A stretch of DNA of 64,000 nucleotides from Thermanaerothrix sp034436175 (GCA_964427505.1 CAYRUO010000002.1:310001-374000), one strand, 5' to 3'; numbered from the stretch's first letter, positions 25,207-34,320 are shown. Numbers and translations are program-made. Notes: generated from the sequence alone by a model not told the origin.

Positions 25207-26589
25207 ATGACCGAATCGGTTGGGTCCCTGCTAAAAAAGGCACGACTTGAGCGCAATATATCACTGGAGCAAATCGCTCAGGTGACGCATATTCGCTTGG
25301 CCTACTTAGAAGCTCTAGAAAACGATAGGCTGGACCTCCTCCCTTCTAAAGTCCAAGCGCGCGGTTTTCTGCGCCTATATGCGAATTACTTGAAAATCCC
25401 CGCCCAGCCCCTTCTTGATCTCTGGGAAGGGAAAAGCGAACTTCCCGCACCTAATCCGCAACCTTCTCCGTATCCGGTTGAAACCGAGCAAGTTTCATCC
25501 TCTATTCCCATGGGAGAAACCTCTCAACCGGAGGCCCCGCCCCTTTCGACGCCTGCGCCAGATCTATACGCAGTTGAAGCAGAGAATCTTCATCCAGTTT
25601 CTTCCTCCCAACACATTTTTTGCGAGATCGGGCGCACCTTGCAGGACCAACGGGAACGTTTAGGCCTTACCCTCGAAGAAGCTGCCTCCGCCACACATAT
25701 TCGCTCTCGCCATCTCGCCGCTCTTGAAAGCGGCCAAATGGAACAATTGCCCTCACTGGTCCACGCCCGGGGTATGCTCCAAAATTATGCCGCCTTTTTA
25801 GGCGTGAACGAGGATCAGATCCTTTTGCGTTTCGCCGAAGCGTTGCAACAGCGTCGTCTGGAACGAACCGGAAGTCGTCCTCGAAAAACGATAACTCTTG
25901 AAAGTTCACAATCTGGTAATACACCTCGCGAGAGAGATCTTCCTTGGCGACGCATTCTCTCCCCTGATTTGATCATGGCTGTATCTTTCATCCTCGCCCT
26001 GCTTGGCTTCACCGTTTGGGGAGCTTCACGCATCTCTGCGGCACAAAAAGCGCGTAATCCATCTACCCCACCGGCCATTGCCGAGGTTTTAGCCCAAGTA
26101 CCGACTACCCTGGCTCAATCACCCTCGCCCACAGTTGAGACCGAAATTACAGCAGTCGTTCCCGAAAATACCGACGCCCTGGTTGCTAACGAGACTACAC
26201 CCACCAATGCCCTCCCTACCGCTATTAGCAACGCGCCGCTCCAACTCAACGTGATCGCCCAACTGCGGGTCTGGATGCGCGTGGTAGCCGATGACAAAAT
26301 CGTGTTCGAGGGACGCACCGTTCCCGGGCAAGCCTACGCCTTTGGCGCCAGACAGCGCATCGAATTTAGTTGTGGAAACGGTGCCGGTGTTCGACTCGTT
26401 TTCAATCAATCCGATCTTGGCAACCCCGGCGCCATGGGGGAGCCGGTACGCTGGATCTTCACCGCGGAGGGTCTTGTAACCCCTACCCCGCAAGTCACAG
26501 CCTCACCAACCCCTACTCCCCCACCGACGTCCACTCCTACACCCACATCTCTTCAACCCACACCTACCATTACCCCTCTGATCCCATGA
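25207..26589 (+). CDS. RodZ-like membrane protein with two helix-turn-helix domains
   Basis: The 460-residue protein has two copies of the RodZ-type HTH_25 domain: about 5-65 ('LLKKARLERNISLEQIAQVTHIRLAYLEALENDRL') and about 140-205 ('TLQDQRERLGLTLEEAASATHIRSRHLAALESGQM'). A Pro-rich linker separates them. Next come a membrane helix (about 255-275, LIMAVSFILALLGFTVWGAS), a linker, and the DUF4115 domain ('RVWMRVVADDKIVFEGRTVPGQAYAFGARQRIEFSCGNGAGVRLVFNQSDLG'), then a Thr/Pro tail. RodZ anchors MreB and controls rod shape; duplication of the HTH part is unusual. The stop overlaps the rimO ATG by 4 bp. Confidence 0.85.
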   Translation: MTESVGSLLKKARLERNISLEQIAQVTHIRLAYLEALENDRLDLLPSKVQARGFLRLYANYLKIPAQPLLDLWEGKSELPAPNPQPSPYPVETEQVSSSIPMGETSQPEAPPLSTPAPDLYAVEAENLHPVSSSQHIFCEIGRTLQDQRERLGLTLEEAASATHIRSRHLAALESGQMEQLPSLVHARGMLQNYAAFLGVNEDQILLRFAEALQQRRLERTGSRPRKTITLESSQSGNTPRERDLPWRRILSPDLIMAVSFILALLGFTVWGASRISAAQKARNPSTPPAIAEVLAQVPTTLAQSPSPTVETEITAVVPENTDALVANETTPTNALPTAISNAPLQLNVIAQLRVWMRVVADDKIVFEGRTVPGQAYAFGARQRIEFSCGNGAGVRLVFNQSDLGNPGAMGEPVRWIFTAEGLVTPTPQVTASPTPTPPPTSTPTPTSLQPTPTITPLIP

Positions 26590-27914
26590 ACGAAAAGACA
26601 TTTTATCTGGTATCCCTAGGTTGCGCAAAAAATACCGTGGACTCGCATTCCATGGCCGCACTGCTCCAGCGCGCTGGTTACGAAGCTGTGGACAATCCCC
26701 GCCAAGCCCAATTTCTTATTGTGAATACCTGTGGATTTATCCAGCCTGCGCGCGAGGAATCCATCAAGACCCTTACCGCGCTAGCCCGAAAAAAGCGCAA
26801 GGGACAATACCTTATCGCGACGGGTTGCCTGACTCAGCGCTACCGTGAACAAGTTGCCCAAGATGTGCCCGGTCTCGATGGCATGCTCGGTACGAGACGC
26901 TGGATGGACATTTTAGATCTAATCGAACGCCTGAACGCAAATCCCCCCCAACCTCTTTATCACCTACCTGAAACCCCAACAGTGGGGCGGGATGAGCGCG
27001 GCGTATTGCGGGCCGCAGTGCAAGGCGCCAGCGCTTACCTTAAGATAGCCGATGGTTGCCGGCGTCCCTGCGCCTTTTGTGCGATACCTTTAATCAAAGG
27101 CACCTTAGTCAGCCGCCCCATGGACGTCATCCTTGAAGAAGCGCGCCAACTTCAAGCCGCTGGGGTCAAAGAACTGATTTTAATCGCTCAAGATACCACC
27201 GATTACGGCCACGATCTGGGATTACAAGATGGGCTAGCATTACTGCTCGAAAATTTGGTCAAAACCGTACCCGATATTCCCTGGATCCGCCTTCTCTACA
27301 CCTACCCCGGCGCAGTCTCCGACCGCCTGATTGAATTGATGGCATCCCAGCCCCAAATCGTCCACTACCTGGATATTCCTCTTCAACACGCCCATCCGGA
27401 TATCTTACGCAAAATGCGCCGCCCGGCGAATATGGAATGGGTTTACCGCACCTTAGAAAAAATGCGCCGCGCCATGCCTGACCTGGCGATTCGAAGCACC
27501 TTTATCGTTGGTTACCCCGGTGAGACCGAAACCGAATTTCAAACCCTGCTCGATTTCTTGGCCGAAGTGCGGTTGGATCGCGTTGGTGCCTTCACATTCT
27601 CGTTTGAATCCGGCACGGCCAGCGAGCCCTTAGGCGATCCTGTTCCTCCCGAGGTCAAGCAAGATCGCTATAACCGATTGATGGAACTTCAATCCTCGAT
27701 ATCCCTTCAAATTCATCAGTCCTTGATCGGCAAGCATCTGGATGTGCTGATCGAAGGTGCCAACCAAGACTTATCCGTCGGACGGTCATACCGTGACGCT
27801 CCCGAAGTTGACGGGCTGGTGTTGATCCCGGGACAATTCAAACCCGGTGAGATGGTAAGGGTTACGATAGACAGCGCATTGCCTAATGATTTGATTGCAC
27901 ACCCTGCTTCCTAG
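26586..27914 (+). CDS. rimO: Ribosomal protein S12 methylthiotransferase RimO
   Basis: RimO is a radical-SAM enzyme that methylthiolates an Asp of ribosomal protein S12. The start is ATG 26586 within the ATGA overlap with the RodZ-like gene; an in-frame upstream ATG at 26370 would read through that gene's coding region. The 442-residue product has the N-terminal cluster cysteines ('SLGCAKNTVDSH', 'VNTCGFI', 'ATGCLTQRY'), the radical-SAM CxxxCxxC as 'CRRPCAFCAIP', 'IPLQHAHPDILRKMRRP' and a C-terminal TRAM domain. Pairing of rodZ-like and rimO genes occurs in other bacteria. Confidence 0.94.
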   Translation: MNEKTFYLVSLGCAKNTVDSHSMAALLQRAGYEAVDNPRQAQFLIVNTCGFIQPAREESIKTLTALARKKRKGQYLIATGCLTQRYREQVAQDVPGLDGMLGTRRWMDILDLIERLNANPPQPLYHLPETPTVGRDERGVLRAAVQGASAYLKIADGCRRPCAFCAIPLIKGTLVSRPMDVILEEARQLQAAGVKELILIAQDTTDYGHDLGLQDGLALLLENLVKTVPDIPWIRLLYTYPGAVSDRLIELMASQPQIVHYLDIPLQHAHPDILRKMRRPANMEWVYRTLEKMRRAMPDLAIRSTFIVGYPGETETEFQTLLDFLAEVRLDRVGAFTFSFESGTASEPLGDPVPPEVKQDRYNRLMELQSSISLQIHQSLIGKHLDVLIEGANQDLSVGRSYRDAPEVDGLVLIPGQFKPGEMVRVTIDSALPNDLIAHPAS

Positions 27915-27928
27915 CCTCTCGAACGAGT

Positions 27929-29461
27929 ATGCGCGCCTACTCACGATGGATCTTTGTTCTGGCGCTTGGCACCGCCATACTAGCGGGTGGCTTAACTTTG
28001 GCCATAACTACCAATATTTTTGAGGGTATTCCTCATCTCGAAGATGAATATGCGTACTTGTGGGAAGCGCAGGTCATGGCACGAGGTGAAATCAAAGTGC
28101 CCACGCCTTCGTGCCCACGCTGTTTTTTAGTTCCCTTTGTGGTAGATTACGAAGGATTCCGTTTTGGTAAGTATCCACCCGGGTGGCCTGCCGCGCTTTC
28201 GCTCGCCCTTCGTCTGGGATCCGCAACCACGTTGAATGGGCTATTGGCCATGGCCTGCACGTGGTTAACCTTTCGGCTGGTGAGCAAAATTACGACCCCG
28301 ATAGAAGGGTTGCTAGCGGCTTTGCTAACAGCCACCTCTCCTTTCTTCCTGATGAATGCCGGTTCCCTGCTCTCACATACGTTTTCCTTCTTCCTCACCT
28401 TATCCTTTGTCTCAGCCTGGTTGGATGCCGCTGACCCATCCTCTCGCACGGCGGCGGTTACAGTCCCCCTGGCCGGGCTCGGTTTAGGGTTGCTTGCACT
28501 GACCCGCCCGCTAACCGCCCTTGGAATCGCCATTCCCTTTATCGGGCACGGTTTGTGGCTTCTCGTTCGGGGCAAGGCGGTATTGCGTAAACGCGTCCTG
28601 ATCATCGGTCTTACAGCCGGTGGAATTGCCTCGCTCTTATTCCTATGGCAGTACGCCCTCACAGGCAACCCCTGGTTGAATCCCTATACCCTCTGGTGGC
28701 CCTATGATCGGGTCGGTTTTGGCGCCGGGATTGGCTTACACCCTGATGGTCATCAACCCTATCACGCTTGGGTCAATACAAAATTTAGCCTGCGCGTTGG
28801 CAGTAGCGACCTTTTTGGTTGGGGGCGGCTCTCATGGCTCTTTATGCCGGTCGGTTTAGTGGTTTTGCGCAAAAATCGCCCCGCATGGCTGATTATCACA
28901 TTGGGAGTAAGCCTTATTCTAGCCTACGGTTTCTACTGGATTGGCGCTTGGGTGTTAGGCCCACGTTATTATTACGAGGGCATGATTAGCGCGACACTGC
29001 TCACTTCGGCTGGGATCACCGCTTTGGCCGGCAAACTTCCCAGCCTTTTACAACCCTTGCGCACACGTTGGTTGGGATATCTGCGTTTTAGCATTACCAC
29101 AGCTCTGGTCATGGGACTTATCCTGGCAAACTTATGGTTCTACCTTCCCCAGCGGCTGGGTCAACTTCACGGGCTTTATGGTGCCTCGCGAACGCAACTT
29201 GCCCCCTTCGAATCACCCTCAGCTCAAGCCCTTACCCCCGCCTTGGTGATCGTCCATATTCGCGAATCATGGCGCGAATACGGAACACTTCTGACCCTCA
29301 GCAGTCCCTTTATGGATAGTCCATTTCTTTTTACCATTAGCCGCGGCGAAGAAACGGATGCAGCCTTAGCACAAGAATTTGCCGCACGAAAAATCTGGCA
29401 CTATTACCCGGACACCCCTTACACTTTTTATACCGCCCCCCGCTCCCCCGAAACCCCTTAA
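27929..29461 (+). CDS. Multi-pass glycosyltransferase, GT39/PMT-like
   Basis: The 510-residue protein has about ten hydrophobic membrane segments. The first external loop has an acidic motif ('GIPHLEDEYAYLWEAQVMARG') like the catalytic Asp/Glu site of GT-C enzymes that use polyprenyl-phosphate sugars. 'FRFGKYPPGWPAALS' is typical of bacterial PMT_2-type proteins. The C-terminal domain after the last helix is soluble and probably extracytoplasmic. Donor and acceptor are unknown. It starts 14 bp after rimO with a poor ribosome-binding site, so it is probably the last gene of that operon. Its stop is 2 bp from the convergent CopD-like gene. Confidence 0.7.
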   Translation: MRAYSRWIFVLALGTAILAGGLTLAITTNIFEGIPHLEDEYAYLWEAQVMARGEIKVPTPSCPRCFLVPFVVDYEGFRFGKYPPGWPAALSLALRLGSATTLNGLLAMACTWLTFRLVSKITTPIEGLLAALLTATSPFFLMNAGSLLSHTFSFFLTLSFVSAWLDAADPSSRTAAVTVPLAGLGLGLLALTRPLTALGIAIPFIGHGLWLLVRGKAVLRKRVLIIGLTAGGIASLLFLWQYALTGNPWLNPYTLWWPYDRVGFGAGIGLHPDGHQPYHAWVNTKFSLRVGSSDLFGWGRLSWLFMPVGLVVLRKNRPAWLIITLGVSLILAYGFYWIGAWVLGPRYYYEGMISATLLTSAGITALAGKLPSLLQPLRTRWLGYLRFSITTALVMGLILANLWFYLPQRLGQLHGLYGASRTQLAPFESPSAQALTPALVIVHIRESWREYGTLLTLSSPFMDSPFLFTISRGEETDAALAQEFAARKIWHYYPDTPYTFYTAPRSPETP

Positions 29462-29463
29462 CC

Positions 29464-29982
29464 TCAAGCAACTCTCGCCCAGGCCGTGAACAACAACACC
29501 ACAACCGAGAGCACCAAATTGAGCCGCCAAAGCCAGATTAGACGGCGGTGAAGCTGTCCTCTCGTTGTCTCATCCATCTTTTTTCCTGTGGTGAGCAAAT
29601 AATTCAGTCGCCTCAATTGGGGCATCACCCCCCACGTCATCCCCACGCCCACCAAAACCATGCCCGCCACGGCAATGTGCTTCAAAAAAATTGCCACCGC
29701 CCAGGGGCTTTCTATCACCAGAAAGCCCTGATAGGCCGGATGAGCGCTCATTTGAAATAACCCGGTAGCGGTCAAGACCGCCAATGCAAGCCATCCAATG
29801 CTTTGCAAACGTCGTAATAATCGCTCATAAAACGAAAAGTAAGCCGCTTCTGTGAGCATAGACCGGGACAAAGGCAGGACGATGAAGTTCGTCACCACAA
29901 TCCCCCCGATCCAGACTACCGTCGCTAACATATGTAACCAATACGTGAGGGCCAAAGCCCACGCGGGAATTTCTGCACTCAT
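29464..29982 (-). CDS. CopD-like integral membrane protein
   Basis: A 172-residue protein with four membrane helices: 'ALTYWLHMLATVVWIGGIVVTNFIVLPLSR', 'LQSIGWLALAVLTATGLFQM', 'WAVAIFLKHIAVAGMVLVGVGMTWGVM' and 'LIWLWRLNLVLSVVVLLFTAWA'. The HxxxxxxWIGG pattern in helix 1 and 'LKH' in helix 3 resemble the CopD/PcoD copper-resistance domain and related heme-binding membrane proteins; His residues on those helices could be ligands. The ATG overlaps the stop of the TPR gene by 4 bp. Function is not established. Confidence 0.6.
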   Translation of the reverse strand: MSAEIPAWALALTYWLHMLATVVWIGGIVVTNFIVLPLSRSMLTEAAYFSFYERLLRRLQSIGWLALAVLTATGLFQMSAHPAYQGFLVIESPWAVAIFLKHIAVAGMVLVGVGMTWGVMPQLRRLNYLLTTGKKMDETTRGQLHRRLIWLWRLNLVLSVVVLLFTAWARVA

Positions 29983-31055
29983 GGCGTGGGAGTCATTTCA
30001 GGGGTAGGTGTATCCGAAGGAACCGGTAAAGTGGCGGTCCCAGGTGTAGGGGTTTCAGTTGGTGTGGGTTCCACACCGGGGGGATTGGCACACCAATTCC
30101 GCACCGCCTCGAGGGTGGGTTGCACCTGAGGATTAGGCGCAATGGCCAGAGCATTCTCATAGTGTAATTGCGCCTCGCAATATTGTCCTTGGGCTGCCAA
30201 CTGATCCGCATATTTTATTGAAGCAATCCGAAAGCGCTCCGTGGCCGTCATACCCGAACCGTCGCGCAGGTTGGGCAGGGCGGGATAAATTTGAGAGAAG
30301 TAATTAACCACCCGTGCCCAATCCACCCCCCAGAAACTCGCCGCAGAGAGATACTGCCGTGCCCAAATGCGATAGTTTTGAGCATCCACGTCTAGCGGCG
30401 CAAATCGTTCAGCCAGAGTGAGATTGTAAATTCCAACCTCTAATAACCCGTCTTCTAAAATGTTCTTCACCCCCAAATTACGCAAGGCTAAATAGTACAT
30501 CCCATCTACATCTACGGCGCGATAGGTTAGATTTAGTTTGCGCAGTATTTCAATCGTGTCAATGGCCGTTTGCCAGTCTTTATCCAAAAGGGCTCGTTGA
30601 ATTTGCGCAAACAGTTCTTCTTCTTTGCGCGTATCGGGGGTAGGCGCCTGAGTCGACGTGGGGGTAACCGTGGGGGTCTGCTGCAATGTCAAGCCCATCA
30701 TGGCTTGAGCCAAACTTTCCATCGCGCCTGGAAAATCGGGCTTGAGCGAGAGAACAAACTCAAAGCGCTTGCGCGCTGTATCATAGCGACCAGCAGCCAA
30801 ATCCGCCAAACCCAATTGATACTGCGTCGCGGCAACAATGGCTTTCTGATTCTCTTCTTCTGCCAACCGATCCTGCAAACTGGCTTGGTATCCCAACCAT
30901 CCACCGAGAAGACCGGATACAATGATAACCCCCAGCGCCGCTAGAACCCAAACCCACCACCGCACTCTGCGCCGACTTGCTGGCTGTGCTTCCACCATTT
31001 CATTTATCTCATTTGCCGTGCTATCAATGTGTTCGTCGTTGTGTGCTGTCATCAT
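29979..31055 (-). CDS. Membrane-anchored TPR-like protein of unknown function
   Basis: A 358-residue protein: a short cytoplasmic N-terminus, one membrane helix (about 33-55, VWVLAALGVIIVSGLLGGWLGY), then a helical extracytoplasmic region with tetratricopeptide-like repeats ('YQLGLADLAAGRYDTARKRFEFVLSLKPDFPGAMESLAQAMMGL', 'YADQLAAQGQYCEAQLHYENALAIAPNPQVQPTLEAV'). The tail is Thr/Pro-rich. TPRs mediate protein contacts; a wall- or flippase-associated scaffold is only a guess from the MurJ neighbour. The start is ATGATG, seven bases after a TATAAT, with no ribosome-binding site. Confidence 0.65.
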   Translation of the reverse strand: MMTAHNDEHIDSTANEINEMVEAQPASRRRVRWWVWVLAALGVIIVSGLLGGWLGYQASLQDRLAEEENQKAIVAATQYQLGLADLAAGRYDTARKRFEFVLSLKPDFPGAMESLAQAMMGLTLQQTPTVTPTSTQAPTPDTRKEEELFAQIQRALLDKDWQTAIDTIEILRKLNLTYRAVDVDGMYYLALRNLGVKNILEDGLLEVGIYNLTLAERFAPLDVDAQNYRIWARQYLSAASFWGVDWARVVNYFSQIYPALPNLRDGSGMTATERFRIASIKYADQLAAQGQYCEAQLHYENALAIAPNPQVQPTLEAVRNWCANPPGVEPTPTETPTPGTATLPVPSDTPTPEMTPTP

Positions 31056-31062
31056 GGCTTAT

Positions 31063-31068
31063 ATTATA
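31063..31068 (-). promoter_or_regulatory. -10 box with leaderless geometry, TPR gene
   Basis: TATAAT (minus strand, 31068-31063) lies exactly 7 bp before the ATG at 31055. The same spacing is seen at rsmI and the HAD gene. It sits between murJ and the TPR gene. Confidence 0.45.
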
Positions 31069-31087
31069 CCGTAGGGTTAATCTGCAC

Positions 31088-32623
31088 TCATAAACGAATT
31101 AGCAATCGCAATTCTTGCCATATCCAAGGTAAGGCCAATATTCCCCCCACTCCCATCAGCCCTACTGTCCCCCACAAAGTCGTCCCCCCTCGAAGCATGA
31201 TTTGCCCTAGAACTACAGCACCCCCACCCATAAACGCAGCCATAACTGCTCTCAAGAGCACCGGCGCAACCGTAAGGCGATGATTAAGGATGCGCGTCAA
31301 CCACAGGGTCAGAATGAACGCTTCGATCGAAAAAGCCAAAGCATCGGCAAGACTGATCCCCGGCGCACCTAACCAGCGGTAGAATTGCGTCCCCGCTAAG
31401 ATGTAGATTCCCAAGGTAATCCCTGCCCCAGCCAACGGAACCCAAGCATTTTGCCGTGCATAGAAAGCCCGCACCATGATTTCTACGACACATTGCCCCA
31501 ATAAGCCCAATAAGTACGCCTGCGAGACTCGCCACAGCAAATCTGTGCCCGCTTCACCAAAATCGAACACCATCGCTAAAAGAGGGCGCATTCCCAAACC
31601 CAAGATAAACGTCAAAGGGATGGTTAAAGCCACCAAAACGCGCACTGCCCGCTGGATGCTATCCCGGAAATGCTCACTTTGATCTCGTGCCATCTGCTCA
31701 GAGAGCGTGGGCAAGAGGGCGGTGCCCAATGCCGTCCCGATCAACGTCTCCGGCACCTGAAAGATCATCCAGCCATAGGTCAAAGCCGTAACCGCACCGG
31801 TCGCCAACCGCGACGCTAAATTATCGCGCACGATAAAAATTAACTGAATGCACAACACCGTGAGCAGACGCGGCCCCATTAGCCGTAGAACTTTTCGCAC
31901 CTCAGGGCTCTGCAACCCCAACCCAGCCTGCCAACGAAATTTATAGCGAATCAAGCCGGGCACTTGTATCCCGAGATGTAGCAAGGCTCCCAAAATCACG
32001 CCGTAAACCAACCCGTGCACCCCCAAGCCAAATGCCGGCAGGGTCAACCCCCACAGCGAAAAACCGCGCTCCGGTGCCAGCACTATGGCCCCAAAGATTT
32101 GCCCGAAGTTATAAAAAAGCGGCGCCATTGCCGGTAACAGGAAATGCTGATGGGCTTGCAGAGCCGCCATGACCAACCCACTCAGCGAGAAAATTACCGT
32201 CGCCACCAGATTAAGCCGCATTAACGTAACAACGAGTTGTTGTTGCTCCACCCCGAAGCCGGGTGCAATACCCAGTTCCCACGTTACCAGCGGGTGCGCA
32301 AAGACACCCACTAACATGCCCAATGCACCCGTAACCAGAAACGCCAAATTCGCAATGCGGCTGAATAACTGCCAAGTGGCATATTCTCCACGTTGTGTGA
32401 GGGTTTCGGTGAGCACTGGGATGAAAGCCATCGCCAAAGCCCCACCTGAGATCAATGCAAACAGTAAATCAGGCACATTGTTGGCAACATTAAAGGCATC
32501 CAAGGCTTCAGATAGGCCAAACTGGCGAGCAATAACCACTTGGCGAACAAAGGCAACCACTTTATCTAAAGCGAAGAATCCCCCTATCAACAACGTATTC
32601 CGTGTAACCCGGCTCAGCCGCAT
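31088..32623 (-). CDS. murJ: Lipid II flippase MurJ (MviN family)
   Basis: MurJ moves lipid II across the cytoplasmic membrane for peptidoglycan synthesis. The 511-residue multi-pass protein matches the MOP-superfamily MurJ pattern: 'TLLIGGFFALDKVVAFVRQVVIARQFGLSEALDAFNVANNVPDLLFALISGGALAMAFIPVL' at the N-terminus, later 'GTALLPTLSEQMARDQ' and 'VEIMVRAFYARQNAWVPL'. About 13-14 membrane segments are visible. It lies 9 bp after the ZIP gene, so the two are probably co-transcribed. Its presence indicates a peptidoglycan-type or related lipid-linked wall pathway. Confidence 0.9.
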   Translation of the reverse strand: MRLSRVTRNTLLIGGFFALDKVVAFVRQVVIARQFGLSEALDAFNVANNVPDLLFALISGGALAMAFIPVLTETLTQRGEYATWQLFSRIANLAFLVTGALGMLVGVFAHPLVTWELGIAPGFGVEQQQLVVTLMRLNLVATVIFSLSGLVMAALQAHQHFLLPAMAPLFYNFGQIFGAIVLAPERGFSLWGLTLPAFGLGVHGLVYGVILGALLHLGIQVPGLIRYKFRWQAGLGLQSPEVRKVLRLMGPRLLTVLCIQLIFIVRDNLASRLATGAVTALTYGWMIFQVPETLIGTALGTALLPTLSEQMARDQSEHFRDSIQRAVRVLVALTIPLTFILGLGMRPLLAMVFDFGEAGTDLLWRVSQAYLLGLLGQCVVEIMVRAFYARQNAWVPLAGAGITLGIYILAGTQFYRWLGAPGISLADALAFSIEAFILTLWLTRILNHRLTVAPVLLRAVMAAFMGGGAVVLGQIMLRGGTTLWGTVGLMGVGGILALPWIWQELRLLIRL

Positions 32624-32632
32624 CGGTGCTTC

Positions 32633-33451
32633 TCACCCCAACGCCACATCCAGCATCATCATGAGCGCAAACCCCACCATCACCCCAATGGTAGCCACAT
32701 CCGAATGCCCACCGGAGTGACCCTCAGGGATCAGTTCTTCAACGCAGACGTAAATCATTGCCCCAGCGGCAAACGCCAAGGCATAGGGTAATAACGGGCG
32801 CACCAGAAACACCGCCAACGCTCCCAACACACCCGCCAGAGGCTCCACAACACCGGAGAGTTGCCCTAGGAAAAAACTCTTCCAACGCGATAGGCCTTCC
32901 CGCCGCAGTGGGGCTGAAACCGCCAAACCCTCAGGGAAATTTTGCAATCCAATCCCAACCGCCAACGCCACGGCACCTGCCAAGGTAGCCTCTTGAATTC
33001 CTGCGGCGGCGGCGCCAAAAGCCACCCCTACGGCTAACCCTTCCGGAAAATTATGGAGGGTAATCGCCAGAACCAGAAGGACGCTCCGTTGCCAAGACGT
33101 TTTCAATCCTTCAGCCGCACTCAGTGCCATGCCAACGTGCAGATGGGGCAACAAACGATCTACCAAATACAGGAACGCCCCACCGAGAAGAAATCCGATT
33201 ACCGCCGGCAGCCAACCGGGCATTCCCATATCGTGCGACATCTCAATCGCGGGCTTCAAAAGCGAGAAAAAACTGGCCGCAATCATTACCCCTGAGGCAA
33301 ACCCTAACATCCCATCTAACAACCTTCGATTCAACTCGCGCTTTAAGAAAACCCCCGCGGCTCCCAAAGCCGTAACGCCCCAGGTAAATAGCGTCGCTAA
33401 CAAGGCTTGCACGACAGGATTAAGGTCTTCCATGAAAGCCAGTGTCATCAC
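32633..33451 (-). CDS. ZIP-family divalent metal transporter
   Basis: A 272-residue protein with eight hydrophobic segments and the two ZIP metal-binding helices: 'LALVLAITLHNFPEGLAVGVAFG'-type (HNxPEG) and 'GIGLQNFPEGLAVSAPL' (QNxPEG). The ZupT/GufA-like family imports zinc, iron or manganese. A His-containing loop (SHDMGMPG, LPHLHVG) lies between helices. Start may be 33451 or the ATG at 33433. It is the first gene of a run with murJ and diverges from rsmI. Confidence 0.88.
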   Translation of the reverse strand: MMTLAFMEDLNPVVQALLATLFTWGVTALGAAGVFLKRELNRRLLDGMLGFASGVMIAASFFSLLKPAIEMSHDMGMPGWLPAVIGFLLGGAFLYLVDRLLPHLHVGMALSAAEGLKTSWQRSVLLVLAITLHNFPEGLAVGVAFGAAAAGIQEATLAGAVALAVGIGLQNFPEGLAVSAPLRREGLSRWKSFFLGQLSGVVEPLAGVLGALAVFLVRPLLPYALAFAAGAMIYVCVEELIPEGHSGGHSDVATIGVMVGFALMMMLDVALG

Positions 33452-33522
33452 CGCTTCCTCACCTCATAGGATAACGTCACCAAATATAACATGTTTTCAC
33501 CGCTTCTGACAAAAGCAATAGG

Positions 33523-33528
33523 TATAAT
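33523..33528 (+). promoter_or_regulatory. -10 box with leaderless geometry, rsmI
   Basis: TATAAT at 33523-33528 lies 7 bp before the rsmI ATG at 33536. No -35 match and no ribosome-binding sequence are seen. Confidence 0.5.
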
Positions 33529-33535
33529 CAAAACT

Positions 33536-34222
33536 ATGCAGGCACCGGGCATTCTTTATATTGTGGCTACACCTCTAGGTAATCCGAAGGACATTACCCT
33601 ACGGGCAATTGAGATCCTTTCCCAGGTGGATGGCATCATTTGTGAAGATATTCGCAACGCGAAACGGCTACTCCATCAGTTGAACTTGCCCGAAAAGCCC
33701 CTCTATCCGCTCAACGAACATAATGAGATTCAACAAGCACCGGCTCTGGTAGATCAATTGAAGGGCGGGAGACACTTGGCACTTATTTCAGATTGTGGCA
33801 CGCCGGTTTTCTCTGATCCAGGGGCTTTTTTAATCCATCAAGCCATAACCACTGGCGTTCCGGTAAAACCTATCCCTGGGCCCTCTTCCCTCATGGCGGC
33901 TTTATCTGTTCTCGATACCCACCTAGAACAATTTGTTTTCGGAGGATTTCTGCCCCGCAAGCCCGAAGGACGCCGCCAAGCGCTAAAAAGGCTCAAAGCC
34001 ATCGGTTTGCCCATCGTCCTCATGGATACCCCCTACCGATTGATAACATTGCTGCAAGAAGTTGCACAGGTATTCGGCGATCAAACCCCCATCACCCTGG
34101 CTCTAGACCTTACCTTACCTCAAGAAACGATTCTCCGCGGAACGGTGAGCAACATCATCAATGCCCTGAAGGTGCGCAAAGCCGAATTCGTGCTTGTCGT
34201 CCATACCATTAAAGCAAAATGA
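33536..34222 (+). CDS. rsmI: 16S rRNA (cytidine(1402)-2'-O)-methyltransferase RsmI
   Basis: RsmI methylates the 2'-OH of C1402 in the ribosomal decoding centre using SAM. The start is ATG 33536; an in-frame ATG at 33491 would lie upstream of the -10 box. The 228-residue protein has the tetrapyrrole-methylase fold motifs 'GILYIVATPLGNPKDITLRAIEIL', 'EDIRNAKRLL', 'LISDCGTPVFSDPGAFLI' and 'PIPGPSSLMAALS'. It stops soon after 'AEFVLVV', so the about 50-residue C-terminal extension of many RsmI proteins is missing. Confidence 0.9.
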   Translation: MQAPGILYIVATPLGNPKDITLRAIEILSQVDGIICEDIRNAKRLLHQLNLPEKPLYPLNEHNEIQQAPALVDQLKGGRHLALISDCGTPVFSDPGAFLIHQAITTGVPVKPIPGPSSLMAALSVLDTHLEQFVFGGFLPRKPEGRRQALKRLKAIGLPIVLMDTPYRLITLLQEVAQVFGDQTPITLALDLTLPQETILRGTVSNIINALKVRKAEFVLVVHTIKAK

Positions 34223-34241
34223 TCACGCTCTTCACGTGATC
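34221..34241 (-). terminator. Probable terminator after tRNA-Glu
   Basis: A perfect 7-bp stem GATCACG/CGTGATC (34221-34227 with 34235-34241) is followed on the minus strand by ATTTT. It lies 3 bp past the tRNA CCA end and directly abuts the rsmI stop. Confidence 0.55.
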
Positions 34242-34244
34242 ATT

Positions 34245-34320
34245 TGGTGCCCCCAGGGGGATTCGAACCCCCGTTTTAGCCTTGAAAGGGCTGCGTCCTA
34301 GTCCCCTAGACGATGGGGGC
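34245..34320 (-). tRNA. tRNA-Glu(UUC) with encoded CCA
   Basis: Read on the minus strand, the acceptor GCCCCCA pairs with TGGGGGC. The anticodon loop CTTTCAA gives anticodon UUC. The T-arm has GGGGGTTCGAATCCCCC, and the gene ends with discriminator A and an encoded CCA (34247-34245). The outermost anticodon-stem pair is a C-A mismatch. Confidence 0.95.
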
